Position numbers and translations under genes: made by a program. This document shows positions 36,580 through 45,596 of a stretch of 64,000 nt of DNA, piece by piece; the first letter of the stretch is position 1, and each line of letters starts with the position of its first letter. Where the stretch lies: the NCBI RefSeq assembly GCF_900111305.1, contig NZ_FOGS01000010.1:37394-101393 (forward strand), written 5' to 3'. Origin of the DNA: Vreelandella subterranea (lineage in GTDB: Bacteria > Pseudomonadota > Gammaproteobacteria > Pseudomonadales > Halomonadaceae). The notes under the pieces are model-generated. The model was not told where the DNA came from. It made no database searches and worked only from the letters and a program-made list of their open reading frames with translations.

Positions 36580-37219
36580 GATGACTCCCCAACTCATGGA
36601 CCGGCTCCATATTGGTGAAACCAAGGCCCTTATTTTTAATCACCTACGGATTATTATTTTGGCGATGATCACTGCTTTTTTTGACCATAAGGGAGAAAAA
36701 TGCCCTAGTTCTGTACGCAACCGAACGCACAGCGCCTTTTTTCCAATACGGCTGAATCAACAGAATCATTATGTCAGGCGCCTATGGATCATTTACTGAC
36801 CAACGCTTAACGCGAGTGGAGTACCAACAATCGTGCGGAATATGTCAACGACGATATCGGAAAGGGTCGCGCTGCGTCCTGCAGCGCAAAGTGCAACATC
36901 CTGTCTAGGCAACTCCGTTGCCACACTGGTGAACATATTAAGCAATACACCCTTGGCAGACCGTGCGCTGGCGAACTTGGGGGATGAATATGTGTGAGGC
37001 CAGCGCCTGGCCCACCATTAGCTAACCGCGCCGCGGTTAATAGGCCTGATCCCATCGCCCTATGTGCGCTGGCGTACAGAGTACGCCCTTACGTCAATTA
37101 TACTGAGGCTATACATGTCGATTAAACAGGACTGTGATCAAGACGCTTTTTTGACAGCTGCCTCAGGGACCGATTGGCGCCATACACTTTGCAACCGCGG
37201 GGGTTAGGAGATGTGTCCA
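36580..37219. other. Long intergenic region with several small palindromes
   Basis: About 640 bases between the divergent PAS-GGDEF-EAL gene and the first Crp/Fnr gene. The left third is AT-rich. Further right are a hairpin GCGCTGC/GCAGCGC (36869-36887) and the two dyads listed separately. Short open frames exist on both strands but none resembles a known family. Confidence 0.55.
37023..37087. promoter_or_regulatory. Two perfect dyads upstream of the first Crp/Fnr gene
   Basis: TAACCGCG-c-CGCGGTTA (37023-37039) and GGCGTAC-aga-GTACGCC (37071-37087) are perfect inverted repeats 130-200 bases before the Crp/Fnr start. A degenerate relative of the first (AACCGCGGGGGTT) lies next to the ribosome binding site. 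They could be operators for autoregulation. They do not match the E. coli CRP or FNR consensus. Confidence 0.4.
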
Positions 37220-37939
37220 ATGTTTCAACCGCAGGATTTTAAAAAAAATGCGTTGCTTGGGTTACTGCCAGAAGAGGAGCTGACACGCCTGATGCCGCAT
37301 CTGGAAAAGGTGACGCTTAAGCTTGGACAATCGCTGTGCGAATCCGGCCAGCAGATGAGCCATGTCTACTTCCCGCTTGATTCTATTGTCTCGCTGCTGT
37401 GCGTGATGGAGAACGGCTCCTCGACAGAAATCGCTGTCGTAGGGCATGAAGGTGTCGTAGGTGTTTCGCTGTTCATGGGGGGTGAAACGACCCCTAGCCG
37501 CGCGATCGTCCAAAGCGCTGGCGATGCCTATAGACTCAAAGGACAGGTGCTAAAAAATGAGTTCTATCGCGCTGGCCCCATGCAGCGGCTACTGTTGCGC
37601 TATACCCAGGCGTTACTAACACAGATGGCGCAAACAGCCGTTTGCAACCGCCATCACAGCGTCGATCAGCAGCTATGTCGCTGGCTGTTGCTGAGCCTCG
37701 ATCGGCTAACAGGCGACGAACTGGTCATGACTCAAGAATTGATCGCCAACATGCTGGGTGTGCGTCGTGAAGGGGTTACCGAGTCAGCCGGCAAACTCCA
37801 AAAGGCGGGCCTCATTTCTTATCACCGTGGGCACATTACCGTTACCGACAGACCTGGTTTGGAGGCGCGTGTTTGCGAGTGCTATGCGGTGGTCAAGCGC
37901 GAGTACGACCGTCTGCTCAACCACCATCACGTGGCATGA
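37220..37939 (+). CDS. Crp/Fnr-family regulator, copy 1
   Basis: A 239-residue regulator with an N-terminal cyclic-nucleotide-binding-like beta-roll (about 15-135) and a C-terminal Crp-type winged helix (about 150-225, MTQELIANMLGVRREGVTESAGKLQKAGLISYHRGHITV). The ATG at 37220 lies nine bases after GGAG, whereas the ATG at 37211 abuts it. There is no N-terminal cysteine cluster like that of FNR. Effector unknown. It is paralogous to the next gene, 188 bases downstream on the same strand. Confidence 0.88.
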   Translation: MFQPQDFKKNALLGLLPEEELTRLMPHLEKVTLKLGQSLCESGQQMSHVYFPLDSIVSLLCVMENGSSTEIAVVGHEGVVGVSLFMGGETTPSRAIVQSAGDAYRLKGQVLKNEFYRAGPMQRLLLRYTQALLTQMAQTAVCNRHHSVDQQLCRWLLLSLDRLTGDELVMTQELIANMLGVRREGVTESAGKLQKAGLISYHRGHITVTDRPGLEARVCECYAVVKREYDRLLNHHHVA

Positions 37940-38033
37940 GCATAAGCGGCTAACAAATAACCATTAATGGGTTATGTACGCTAGCGTGCCGACGCTTGAT
38001 TTACCGAATGTTAATATGCCGCCATACCGTCAG

Positions 38034-38046
38034 GTCATCTGATGAC
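38034..38046. promoter_or_regulatory. Small dyad upstream of the second Crp/Fnr gene
   Basis: GTCATC-T-GATGAC, a perfect 6-base inverted repeat about 80 bases before the second Crp/Fnr start. A possible operator. Confidence 0.3.
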
Positions 38047-38127
38047 GGGGTCTCAATCTGCAGCCGACATCGAAATGATATTTCCCCTCATTGTGCCGCT
38101 TGTCAGGTTTTATAACCGGAGAGGCGC

Positions 38128-38838
38128 ATGACGTCTATTTTGCACGCTCCCGATGCTAATCAACTGCTAGCAGAGCTCCCGGAAGTCGAACGAAATGCCT
38201 TTATGGCCGACTGTGAGACCGTCGAACTGACGTTTGGCGATGTACTGCTGCAACCCACCGACACAATCGCCCACGTCTACTTCCCTATCGACAGTTTTAT
38301 TTCGATGATTGTTGTGATCGATAACGACAGCCGACTGGAAGTGGCCATGGCTGGCCGCGAAGGCATGTTGGGGAGCTCCCTGATACTGGGCGTCGCCGAG
38401 GCGCCGTTGCTTGCCCTGGTTCAAGGCGCAGGCTCAGCGTTTCGCATCAGTGCCACCAACTTCCAACGTCGGCTACTCGACAGCCCCGTCCTACATCAGC
38501 GACTTAACCAATACCTCTACGTCGCCATGAATCAGCTGGCTCAGTCCACTGCCTGTATCCATTTTCATCAAATCGAGGCCCGTCTAGCGCGTTGGTTATT
38601 GATGACCCAGGATCGAGCAGGGTCTGATCAACTGCAGCTGACCCATGAGTTTCTCGCCATGATGCTCGGGGTCAGACGGGCAGGCGTCACAATGGCGGCG
38701 ATCGCCCTGCAGGCGCGTGGCCTGATTGGTTATCACCGTGGCGCCATCACCGTGCTTGACCGGCCAGGCCTGATCGAGGCCGCCTGTGAATGCTATGTCA
38801 ACGACTGCGCGCTCTATGCCAGGATAATGAGGCCCTGA
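38128..38838 (+). CDS. Crp/Fnr-family regulator, copy 2
   Basis: A 236-residue paralog of the preceding regulator. The N-terminal cNMP-binding-like domain (HVYFPIDSFISMIVVIDN...EVAMAGREGMLG) and C-terminal winged helix (LTHEFLAMMLGVRRAGVTMAAIALQARGLIGYHRGAITV) are both complete. The two copies align along their length but have diverged clearly in the beta-roll, suggesting different signals. No FNR-type iron-sulfur cysteines. Confidence 0.88.
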   Translation: MTSILHAPDANQLLAELPEVERNAFMADCETVELTFGDVLLQPTDTIAHVYFPIDSFISMIVVIDNDSRLEVAMAGREGMLGSSLILGVAEAPLLALVQGAGSAFRISATNFQRRLLDSPVLHQRLNQYLYVAMNQLAQSTACIHFHQIEARLARWLLMTQDRAGSDQLQLTHEFLAMMLGVRRAGVTMAAIALQARGLIGYHRGAITVLDRPGLIEAACECYVNDCALYARIMRP

Positions 38839-39121
38839 TATGGGGAAGATAGCGGGGCACCCGTTTTAATGGATGTCCTGTTGGGTCCCAGGCCGAGCAT
38901 AACCTTCATCATATCATTGTGGTCTCGCAGAACGGCTGGACGGTCCTGCTCACTCGTCCCCTTTCACTGAGCATCATCACGCTTCCGACTCTGTTGCTGC
39001 TATCATGGCTCTAAAAAGCTCTGCGCATGCGCCAGCCATTGCCTCATCGATGCAGTTGGGTCGGGGCAGTCCCATCAGGATGGGAAATGTGCCGCCATGC
39101 GCTCGCATCACGGAAAGTGCC

Positions 39122-39796
39122 ATGAAAGTTCTGATAGTCGAAGACAACAACAACCTGGCCTCATCTATGACGACCTTCCTAACCGAGGCAGGCTTTCAAG
39201 TAGAGGCCTGCGACGATGGCCAGGCCGCCGAACAGTGGCTTCGCCACCTCTCCTTCGACCTGGTCCTACTGGATCTCGGGTTGCCCAACTTGGATGGCAT
39301 CCAGGTGCTGCGCCGACTGCGTGCCCGCCACGACAACACACCGGTGCTGATCATCTCGGCCCGGGGTGACCTTGATCAGCGGGTACTGGGCCTAGAGGAA
39401 GGCGCCGATGATTACCTGGGTAAGCCTTTCTCGCTTTTGGAGGTGGTAGCCCGGGCCAAAGCCTTGGTACGCCGCGCTAAGCAGTTCGGCGAGAGCAGCC
39501 TGCAGTGCGGCGGCCTGGTGCTGCCTCAGGACAGCCCCAGCGTGCTGGCGAATGGCGAGACGGTGGCACTGCATCGCCGCGAGCGGGAGGTGCTGGAGTA
39601 CCTGCTGATCAACCAGGGGCGGCTGGTCAGCAAAAACCAAATTATCGACCGCCTCTCCGACCTGGACGATGCGATAACCCACAGCGCCGTTGAAACCTAT
39701 ATCTCACGGCTACGCAAGAAGATCGGCAACGCCGCCCAACTGCGCACCGTACGTGGCCTGGGCTATCTCCTAGATGCCGGTAACCACGGCCCATGA
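39122..39796 (+). CDS. tctD: OmpR-family response regulator (TctD-like)
   Basis: A 224-residue response regulator. The receiver domain (1-120) has phospho-acceptor Asp51, and the C-terminal OmpR-type winged helix runs about 130-220 (VETYISRLRKKI...TVRGLGYLL). The ATG at 39122 follows GGAAAG and starts MKVLIVEDN as is usual. An upstream frame from 39005 adds unrelated residues. Its stop overlaps the kinase start (ATGA). The pair faces a tctCBA operon, so control of tricarboxylate uptake is the likely role. Confidence 0.9.
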   Translation: MKVLIVEDNNNLASSMTTFLTEAGFQVEACDDGQAAEQWLRHLSFDLVLLDLGLPNLDGIQVLRRLRARHDNTPVLIISARGDLDQRVLGLEEGADDYLGKPFSLLEVVARAKALVRRAKQFGESSLQCGGLVLPQDSPSVLANGETVALHRREREVLEYLLINQGRLVSKNQIIDRLSDLDDAITHSAVETYISRLRKKIGNAAQLRTVRGLGYLLDAGNHGP

Positions 39797-41196
39797 CCTC
39801 GATTCGCGCCCGCCTGCTGCTGTGGATCGGCCTGCCTTTCACTCTGATAGGCATCCTGACGCTGATATTGAGCCAGGTGGTGCTCTCACGTCAGATCAAC
39901 GAGACCTTCGATGCCATGTTGCTCAATGCCGCTGAGCGGATAGAGCGGCGCATCCATTCAGTTGATGGCGAGCTGCGCATCAATATGCACTACTTCAGCA
40001 TCAGCACCCTGGGCAGCCGCGGCGAAGGCAAGATTTTCTACCGCATCCAAGACGATGCCGACACCATGCTGGCCGGCTTCGAGGGACTAGAAGGTCCCCC
40101 GACCAACGCCACCAGGCCGGTTTTCTATGATACCGCCTTTGCCGGAAACGAGCTGCGCGCCGTGGCGCTTAGCTTTCCAGTCGTCCGCGCCACCCATATT
40201 GGCAGCATCGAGGTGATCGTCGCCGAATCAACTGAAGCCCGCGAGAGCCTCATCAACGAGTTCCTGCTAACCCTCTCGGCGCTCACCGCTGTGGGCGGCC
40301 TCCTCGCAGTGACTATTGCCATGCTAGCGATCCATCGCGGCCTGGCACCGTTGCGATCTGTCAGCCGCGCGCTGCGTCAGCGCTCCCCTAATGACCTGGA
40401 TGCCATCGAGACCCCGGTGCCGCGAGAGGTCAACACCCTGATCACCAGCATCAACGGCTTGATGGCACGGATGCGCCAGAGCATCCGCAACACGCAGCAA
40501 TTCAATGCCGATGTCTCCCACCAGCTACGAACCCCTGTCTCGGAGATTCGTGCCCTGGCCGAGGTCACCGCGCGCCACTGTTCCGACCCGGCACTTCGCC
40601 GCCAGCTTGAAGAAATCGAGCGAATCGCAGAGGAGGCCGGTTATACGGTGCAACAACTGTTAACCCTGGCCAAGACCCGCCACGAGCTGGTAGATACCCA
40701 GGTCCTAACACCCGTGGTCCTCGGTGAGGTTTGTCGGGAAGCCTGTGCCGATGCAGCCGCTCGCATCTACCAGCGCGGCCAGGAGCTGGAATTCATCGAG
40801 CAAGAAACCGGCGAAGTGCTCGGTGACCCAGTGCGGTTGCGCTGGCTGATGCAGAACCTGATCGAGAATGCCAGCCAGCACGCCGGCGCCGAAGCTTCTT
40901 ACCGAGGCACCATTCGAGTGCGCGTCTTCCAGCAGGATGGGGCACCGGCGCTGAGCGTCTCCGACGACGGGGTGGGGGTAGCCGTTGAGGATTTGTCACA
41001 GCTCACCGTGCGCTTCTACCGCGCCAGCCCAGACACTCCCGGTAGTGGCCTGGGTCTTGCCATCGTCGACGAAGTCGCCCAAGCCCATGGTGCCCGCCTC
41101 AACTTTGTTAGCTCTCCGGGCGAGGGGCTAACGGTCATGGTCATCTTTCCCCCGCGGCACGGCGACGACGCGCCCAAGCAATCAGCGGCGGGGTAA
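39793..41196 (+). CDS. tctE: Sensor histidine kinase (TctE-like)
   Basis: A 467-residue membrane kinase. TM1 (about 8-31) and TM2 (about 157-180) bracket a periplasmic sensor domain of about 125 residues. HAMP, the H-box (DVSHQLRTPV, His243) and an ATPase domain with an N-box (LMQNLIENA) and G-box (GSGLGLAI) follow. It overlaps the regulator gene by four bases. The periplasmic domain resembles TctE sensors and may sense citrate-like acids, possibly through the TctC receptor. Its 3' end overlaps the convergent abrB-like gene by 56 bases. Confidence 0.9.
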   Translation: MTSIRARLLLWIGLPFTLIGILTLILSQVVLSRQINETFDAMLLNAAERIERRIHSVDGELRINMHYFSISTLGSRGEGKIFYRIQDDADTMLAGFEGLEGPPTNATRPVFYDTAFAGNELRAVALSFPVVRATHIGSIEVIVAESTEARESLINEFLLTLSALTAVGGLLAVTIAMLAIHRGLAPLRSVSRALRQRSPNDLDAIETPVPREVNTLITSINGLMARMRQSIRNTQQFNADVSHQLRTPVSEIRALAEVTARHCSDPALRRQLEEIERIAEEAGYTVQQLLTLAKTRHELVDTQVLTPVVLGEVCREACADAAARIYQRGQELEFIEQETGEVLGDPVRLRWLMQNLIENASQHAGAEASYRGTIRVRVFQQDGAPALSVSDDGVGVAVEDLSQLTVRFYRASPDTPGSGLGLAIVDEVAQAHGARLNFVSSPGEGLTVMVIFPPRHGDDAPKQSAAG

Positions 41197-42160
41197 GCAC
41201 GATCAAAAGGAGCAGCCTTAGCACATGGTGGGAGACCACATAGACGGGGTCGATATCCAAAGCGACGGCAATCACCGCCATCTCTCCCACGCCGCCAGGC
41301 AACATCGCCAAGAGCACAGCGGCAAAAGGCAGGTCGAATAGAAGTGATACCAACCAGGCAATAGGCAGCGCCATCGCCACGGCGTAGAGGCCGAACAAAG
41401 ACCCGTAGCGCCCTATTTCGATCAATCGAGACCACTGGGTGCCTGCAAAACGCGAGCCGATCGAGCTGCCCAGCACCAGGAAGGTGAGGATCAGTAGCAA
41501 GTCCGGCAGCACGACGCCATAACCCAGGCTCGACATCGCCGTGCCAACGACGATAGGGCCAAGGAACTCCGGTATCGGCAAGTGCAAAAGACGCCCCAGC
41601 CACCAGCAAGCCGGCGCCAGAGCCAACAAGGAGAGCCCCGACCAACTCATCGCCTTGCCTTCACCCAGCATCACTCCCCCGACCAAATAGCTGGCCATCA
41701 TTACCGCCGCTGTCACCACCATCACCAAACGAATGGCATGCGTAATGGCGATCCACCGCACATCAACGTTCATGCGATCGGCCATGATGAGCGCCCCGTT
41801 CATGCTGCCGGGAAACGAGCAGAACAGTGCACTGAGCCGGCTCATACCACTCAACGAGAAGAGCCAGCGGCCGCCCACCAGCATCAGGGCCATATACCCG
41901 AGCATGGCCAGCACACTCGGGTACCAGGCCGCAAGCTGCGAGAGCTCCGCCAGATCAATACGGTTGCCGATAAAAAGGCCGAGCATGGCGATGGAGCTAC
42001 GGTGCAGGCGTTTATCGACCCCTGCCTTCATCCCTACCAGGGAGGCTACCAGCACCAGAAAAAGCGGCCCCAGCATCCAGGCCAAAGGCAAGGAAGCCTG
42101 AGAGGCGACAACACCTCCCAGGCCACCCACCAGCAGCGTTAGCATGGTGGTGCGAAGCAT
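41141..42160 (-). CDS. AbrB-family membrane protein (putative transporter)
   Basis: A 339-residue membrane protein made of two AbrB duplication domains (old names: ammonia monooxygenase/AbrB; putative regulator). About ten hydrophobic segments are present. The ATG at 42160 shares a base with the stop of tctA (TGATG), so it is co-translated with the tctCBA operon. A GTG one codon earlier is possible. The coupling suggests a linked transport role, function unproven. The last 56 bases are antisense to the kinase gene end. Confidence 0.85.
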   Translation of the reverse strand: MLRTTMLTLLVGGLGGVVASQASLPLAWMLGPLFLVLVASLVGMKAGVDKRLHRSSIAMLGLFIGNRIDLAELSQLAAWYPSVLAMLGYMALMLVGGRWLFSLSGMSRLSALFCSFPGSMNGALIMADRMNVDVRWIAITHAIRLVMVVTAAVMMASYLVGGVMLGEGKAMSWSGLSLLALAPACWWLGRLLHLPIPEFLGPIVVGTAMSSLGYGVVLPDLLLILTFLVLGSSIGSRFAGTQWSRLIEIGRYGSLFGLYAVAMALPIAWLVSLLFDLPFAAVLLAMLPGGVGEMAVIAVALDIDPVYVVSHHVLRLLLLIVLTPPLIAWARRRRAAGER

Positions 42161-43671
42161 CACTCCGGGGTAACCGATGGTTTGGAGCGTTTATACAACC
42201 CCAGCAAGCGCTTACCGAACAGTGACACCAGCAGCAGGGCCAGAATGATCAGTGTCACAGGACGTTCCAGCATGTAGCTTAGGTCGCCGCCGCTGATCTG
42301 GTAGGAGTGCAGCAGGGATTTCTCCGCCATGGCTCCCAGCAGCATGCCGATCACCGCCGCCGGCACCGAATAGCCGTAGTGACGGAACAGCCAGCCGACC
42401 ACTGCGAACACCAGGACCGTCACCGGCCCCGTCATGTTGCCGGTAAGGCCGAAGGAACCCATCACTGCCAGCACCAGCACCGAGGGTATCAGGTAGCGCA
42501 TCGGCACCTTGATGATATTCGCCAGCAGTGGGATAAACAGCAAGCCGATGATCAACAGCAGGAACACCTGGGCGAAGTTGGCGAAGATAATGGCATAGAC
42601 CACATCGGTCTGCTGGCGAATAAACTGTGGGCCGCCGGTGATGTTATGCATGGCGAAGGCCGCCAGCATTACCGCCGTGGCACCGCCGCCAGGAATACCC
42701 AGGGCCAGCAGGGTGGCCATGGAGCCCGCCTCTGAGGTGCTGTTGGCCGACTCCGAGGCCACCACGCCCTTGGGGTTACCCTTGCCGAAGGAGTCTGGAT
42801 CCTTGTCGCGGCGCTGGGTCTCCACGTAAGAGAGCAGGTTGGAAACCGAGGAGCCCACTCCGGGTACTGCCCCCACGAAAACCCCGATCAGGCCGCCGCG
42901 AATCATCACCCAGGGATAGCTGAGGGCCAGCTTGAAGCCCTGGAATATCTCTGAAAGCTTGACCTTGCGGGAGGCTTTCGACTCGACGATAAACTCCTTG
43001 TTGGCCAGCTTGAACAGTTCCGAGGCCGCGAACATGCCCATCATGGCAGGAATCACCGGCACCCCGTCGAGCAGATAGGTCTGCCCCATGGTGCCCCGCG
43101 CCATGCCCAGCTCATTGAAACCGATGGTGCCAATCAACAGCCCCACGAAGCCAGCCATCAGGCCCTTGAGTACCTGCTCGCCCTTTAGGCTGGCGATCAG
43201 CGTCATACCCCACAGGATCACCGCGAACATCTCCGCGGGGCCCAGCTTCAGCACCATTAAGGAAAGCGGCTGGATCATCACCAAGAGAATGACGTAGCCC
43301 ATCAGCGTGCCGATCACCGACGACACCAGTGCCACACCCAGGGCCTGGTTGTGCCGGCCCTGGCGCGCCATGGGATAGCCGTCGAAGGCAGTGGCGATGG
43401 CCGAGGAGGTCCCAGGGATATTCATCAATATCGCTGGAATGCCGCTCCCGAAGGAGCCCCCGGTGAAAATGGCGGTCAGGAAGAGCATCGCCTGGACGAA
43501 ATCCATGTACAGGGTCATCGGTAAAAAGATCGCCATGGCCATGGAGATCTGCAATCCCGGCGTGGCACCGAAGATCAGCCCGATGACGATACCGGGCACC
43601 ACCACCAACCAGGGGGAAAAATTCGTGAAGAGCAGAGCCAACCCCTGCTCGACGGCGACGAAATCGATCAT
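42160..43671 (-). CDS. tctA: Tripartite tricarboxylate transporter, large membrane subunit TctA
   Basis: A 503-residue inner-membrane protein with about 11 helices. It bears TctA signatures such as GATPGLQISMAMA near the start and GIPGGGATAVMLAAFAMH in the middle. It is the carrier subunit working with the TctB small subunit and the periplasmic TctC receptor, driven by Na+ or H+. A GGGGG box precedes the ATG, 12 bases after tctB. Order C-B-A is standard. Confidence 0.95.
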   Translation of the reverse strand: MIDFVAVEQGLALLFTNFSPWLVVVPGIVIGLIFGATPGLQISMAMAIFLPMTLYMDFVQAMLFLTAIFTGGSFGSGIPAILMNIPGTSSAIATAFDGYPMARQGRHNQALGVALVSSVIGTLMGYVILLVMIQPLSLMVLKLGPAEMFAVILWGMTLIASLKGEQVLKGLMAGFVGLLIGTIGFNELGMARGTMGQTYLLDGVPVIPAMMGMFAASELFKLANKEFIVESKASRKVKLSEIFQGFKLALSYPWVMIRGGLIGVFVGAVPGVGSSVSNLLSYVETQRRDKDPDSFGKGNPKGVVASESANSTSEAGSMATLLALGIPGGGATAVMLAAFAMHNITGGPQFIRQQTDVVYAIIFANFAQVFLLLIIGLLFIPLLANIIKVPMRYLIPSVLVLAVMGSFGLTGNMTGPVTVLVFAVVGWLFRHYGYSVPAAVIGMLLGAMAEKSLLHSYQISGGDLSYMLERPVTLIILALLLVSLFGKRLLGLYKRSKPSVTPE

Positions 43672-43683
43672 GGTGTTACCCCC

Positions 43684-44139
43684 TTAGCCCGGTAGGATCA
43701 GCATATGCATGGGATAGGGCAGCATCTGCGCGAAGAAGAAGGCCACGCCGAACCCGAAGGCCAGGCTGTAGCCCCCCAGCAGCGGCCAGTGGCGCTCGCC
43801 CTTCATCACCAGAAAGGCAGCGATAAAGAGCACCGTGGCCACGTCGAAGCCCAGGGTCTCCAGGGAGAGCACATAGGCGGCGAACAGACCTACCACCGGC
43901 AGGGTGCGATGAAGCGCCTCACCTTCGCTCTCCTCTCGGATCAGCAGGGTGCCCCGCTTGAGGCGCAGCCCAACCTCCAAGGCCGCGATAACCAGCACCA
44001 CAATGGAAAGCGGCAGTATCAACAGCAGATTCTGAACGGACGAGGAGACGCGGATAGCATCCAGCAGATACCACAGTGTAAAGCCGACCAGAGCCATGAG
44101 GACCAGCAGGTCCCCATAGTCGCGTTTATTGACGGACAT
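43684..44139 (-). CDS. tctB: Tripartite tricarboxylate transporter, small membrane subunit TctB
   Basis: A 151-residue protein with four membrane helices, the typical TctB size. The ATG at 44139 (MSVNKRDYGDLL) follows GGAG at seven bases; an earlier start at 44184 adds an untypical N-terminus. Lies between tctC and tctA in the operon. Confidence 0.92.
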   Translation of the reverse strand: MSVNKRDYGDLLVLMALVGFTLWYLLDAIRVSSSVQNLLLILPLSIVVLVIAALEVGLRLKRGTLLIREESEGEALHRTLPVVGLFAAYVLSLETLGFDVATVLFIAAFLVMKGERHWPLLGGYSLAFGFGVAFFFAQMLPYPMHMLILPG

Positions 44140-44194
44140 ATGACAACTCCAAGCACCCCGGCAGGCTTGCCAGGGTGCATTCACGCAGGAAGGA

Positions 44195-45193
44195 TCAGTT
44201 GAGCAGGTCGGCGTACTTATCGAAGACCTCGAAGTTGGTGCGCATCAGTTCGTTGGAGCGCTCGGGCCCAACCCAAACCCCACCAATGTCACTGGACTCC
44301 AGCTCATCCTGGACCTCCTTGCGTGCCAGGGCGTTCTGGATCGCCCCAGAGAGGACCTCGTAACGCTCCGGGTATTGGCGCTCAGTCTCACTGGTAACCG
44401 CGAAGCCGCGCATGGAGCCCTGCAATACCGGAACCTCCAGGTTCATCGGCTCCAGGGCTTCATTAATGCTGGGGGCATCCCACTGATCAATGCGCTCCTC
44501 ATTAACGATGGCCAACGGTGTCAGGAACTCGCGGATCCCCTCGCTGCCCTCGGCACTGATGGAGGTAAAATGTACCTGACCGCCAGCTACCGCAGAACGT
44601 GCCTCGCCACCGCTGTTATAGGTCACCAAGTTGAGATTATCCTGAGGGATGCCTGCCTCATCCAGTAGCATACGCACCATCAGGTGGCCCGCAGAACCCT
44701 GCACCACCGAGCCACGGACTTCGCCGGGATTATCGCGAATTTCGTCCAGTAACGAAGGCAAGTCTTCGAAGCCACTGTCTTTATTAGCGGCAATCAGGTC
44801 CAGATCAAACCACTGGAAGTTGATAAAGGAGAAGTCCTCGATGCCGTATTGAGCGCCCCCGGTAAGGATAGTGTTGGACAGATATGGCGCAAAGGTAGAA
44901 GCGTAGACGGTATAGCCGTCGTCTGGACGTGACAGAATGTAGTTCGCCGAGACCTGAGTGCCAGCCCCAGGGCGATTAGTGACGCGCACAGGCACCCCGA
45001 GTTCTTCAGCAAGGTGACTGGACATGGCGCGAGTCATGCGATCGGCACTCCCCCCTGTCCCAAAGCCCACCACCAGATCAATGGGACGATCCGGATAGTC
45101 ATCCGCCACCACCGGGGTAGTCATCGCCAGAGAAGCCAGCATAGCCGCCGCGGCACTCGCTGCCAGCGTTTTTAAAGTGAATCGATCGAACAT
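44195..45193 (-). CDS. tctC: Tripartite tricarboxylate transporter substrate-binding protein TctC (Bug family)
   Basis: A 332-residue periplasmic receptor. The signal peptide (1-30) ends PVVA-DD. The mature part starts YPDRPIDLVVGFGTGGSADRMTR, the ligand-contact motif of Bug receptors (usual form PFxxGGxxD), with the acidic residue retained as Asp. It binds citrate, tricarballylate or another carboxylate. First gene of the tctCBA-abrB operon. A GAGG box lies about 11 bases before the ATG. Confidence 0.93.
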   Translation of the reverse strand: MFDRFTLKTLAASAAAAMLASLAMTTPVVADDYPDRPIDLVVGFGTGGSADRMTRAMSSHLAEELGVPVRVTNRPGAGTQVSANYILSRPDDGYTVYASTFAPYLSNTILTGGAQYGIEDFSFINFQWFDLDLIAANKDSGFEDLPSLLDEIRDNPGEVRGSVVQGSAGHLMVRMLLDEAGIPQDNLNLVTYNSGGEARSAVAGGQVHFTSISAEGSEGIREFLTPLAIVNEERIDQWDAPSINEALEPMNLEVPVLQGSMRGFAVTSETERQYPERYEVLSGAIQNALARKEVQDELESSDIGGVWVGPERSNELMRTNFEVFDKYADLLN

Positions 45194-45596
45194 GGCGTAT
45201 AAATCCTCATTGTTAGATTGTTTCCGGGGCCGTGCCCGGTAACCAAGAATCTAGAGGGTCAAACTGTCACCAAGCTTGCATAGAGCACATTTTCGACCAA
45301 TGTCTAAATTGCACTCCGGTCACGGATCCATGGACTCCGTGACGATAGACATCTAAGTATCAGGTATAAGGTTTTTCTTCATTATCGTTATCGATCTTGC
45401 CTTGGCTCACCTCATCGCAGCGATTTTACATTGAAGAGGTGTCGCTGTTACTGGGCAGTATCATCGCTGAATTACTAAAGAAGTTAGCCTCTGTTGAACG
45501 CCCTTTGATAGCAATGTCCATAGAACTCGAAACAGTCATTTATCGCTTTTTTAATTCAAGCAATTTGATGAATTCGGCGATGCGCAAAGTACAATA
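45194..45596. other. Intergenic region between tctC and the HlyD-like adaptor gene
   Basis: About 400 bases, distinctly more AT-rich than the surroundings. It must hold the tctC promoter and the end of the large export operon. A compound dyad lies at 45301-45351, listed separately. A 67-codon plus-strand frame here lacks a ribosome binding site and family resemblance. No strong terminator for the export operon is visible. Confidence 0.5.
45301..45351. promoter_or_regulatory. Compound inverted repeat upstream of tctC
   Basis: GTCACGGA (45319-45326) and TCCGTGAC (45336-45343) are perfect inverted arms with a 9-base centre. They are flanked by outer arms TGTCTA (45301-45306) and TAGACA (45346-45351). 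It lies 110-160 bases upstream of the tctC start and may be an operator for the TctD-like regulator. Inference. Confidence 0.45.
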
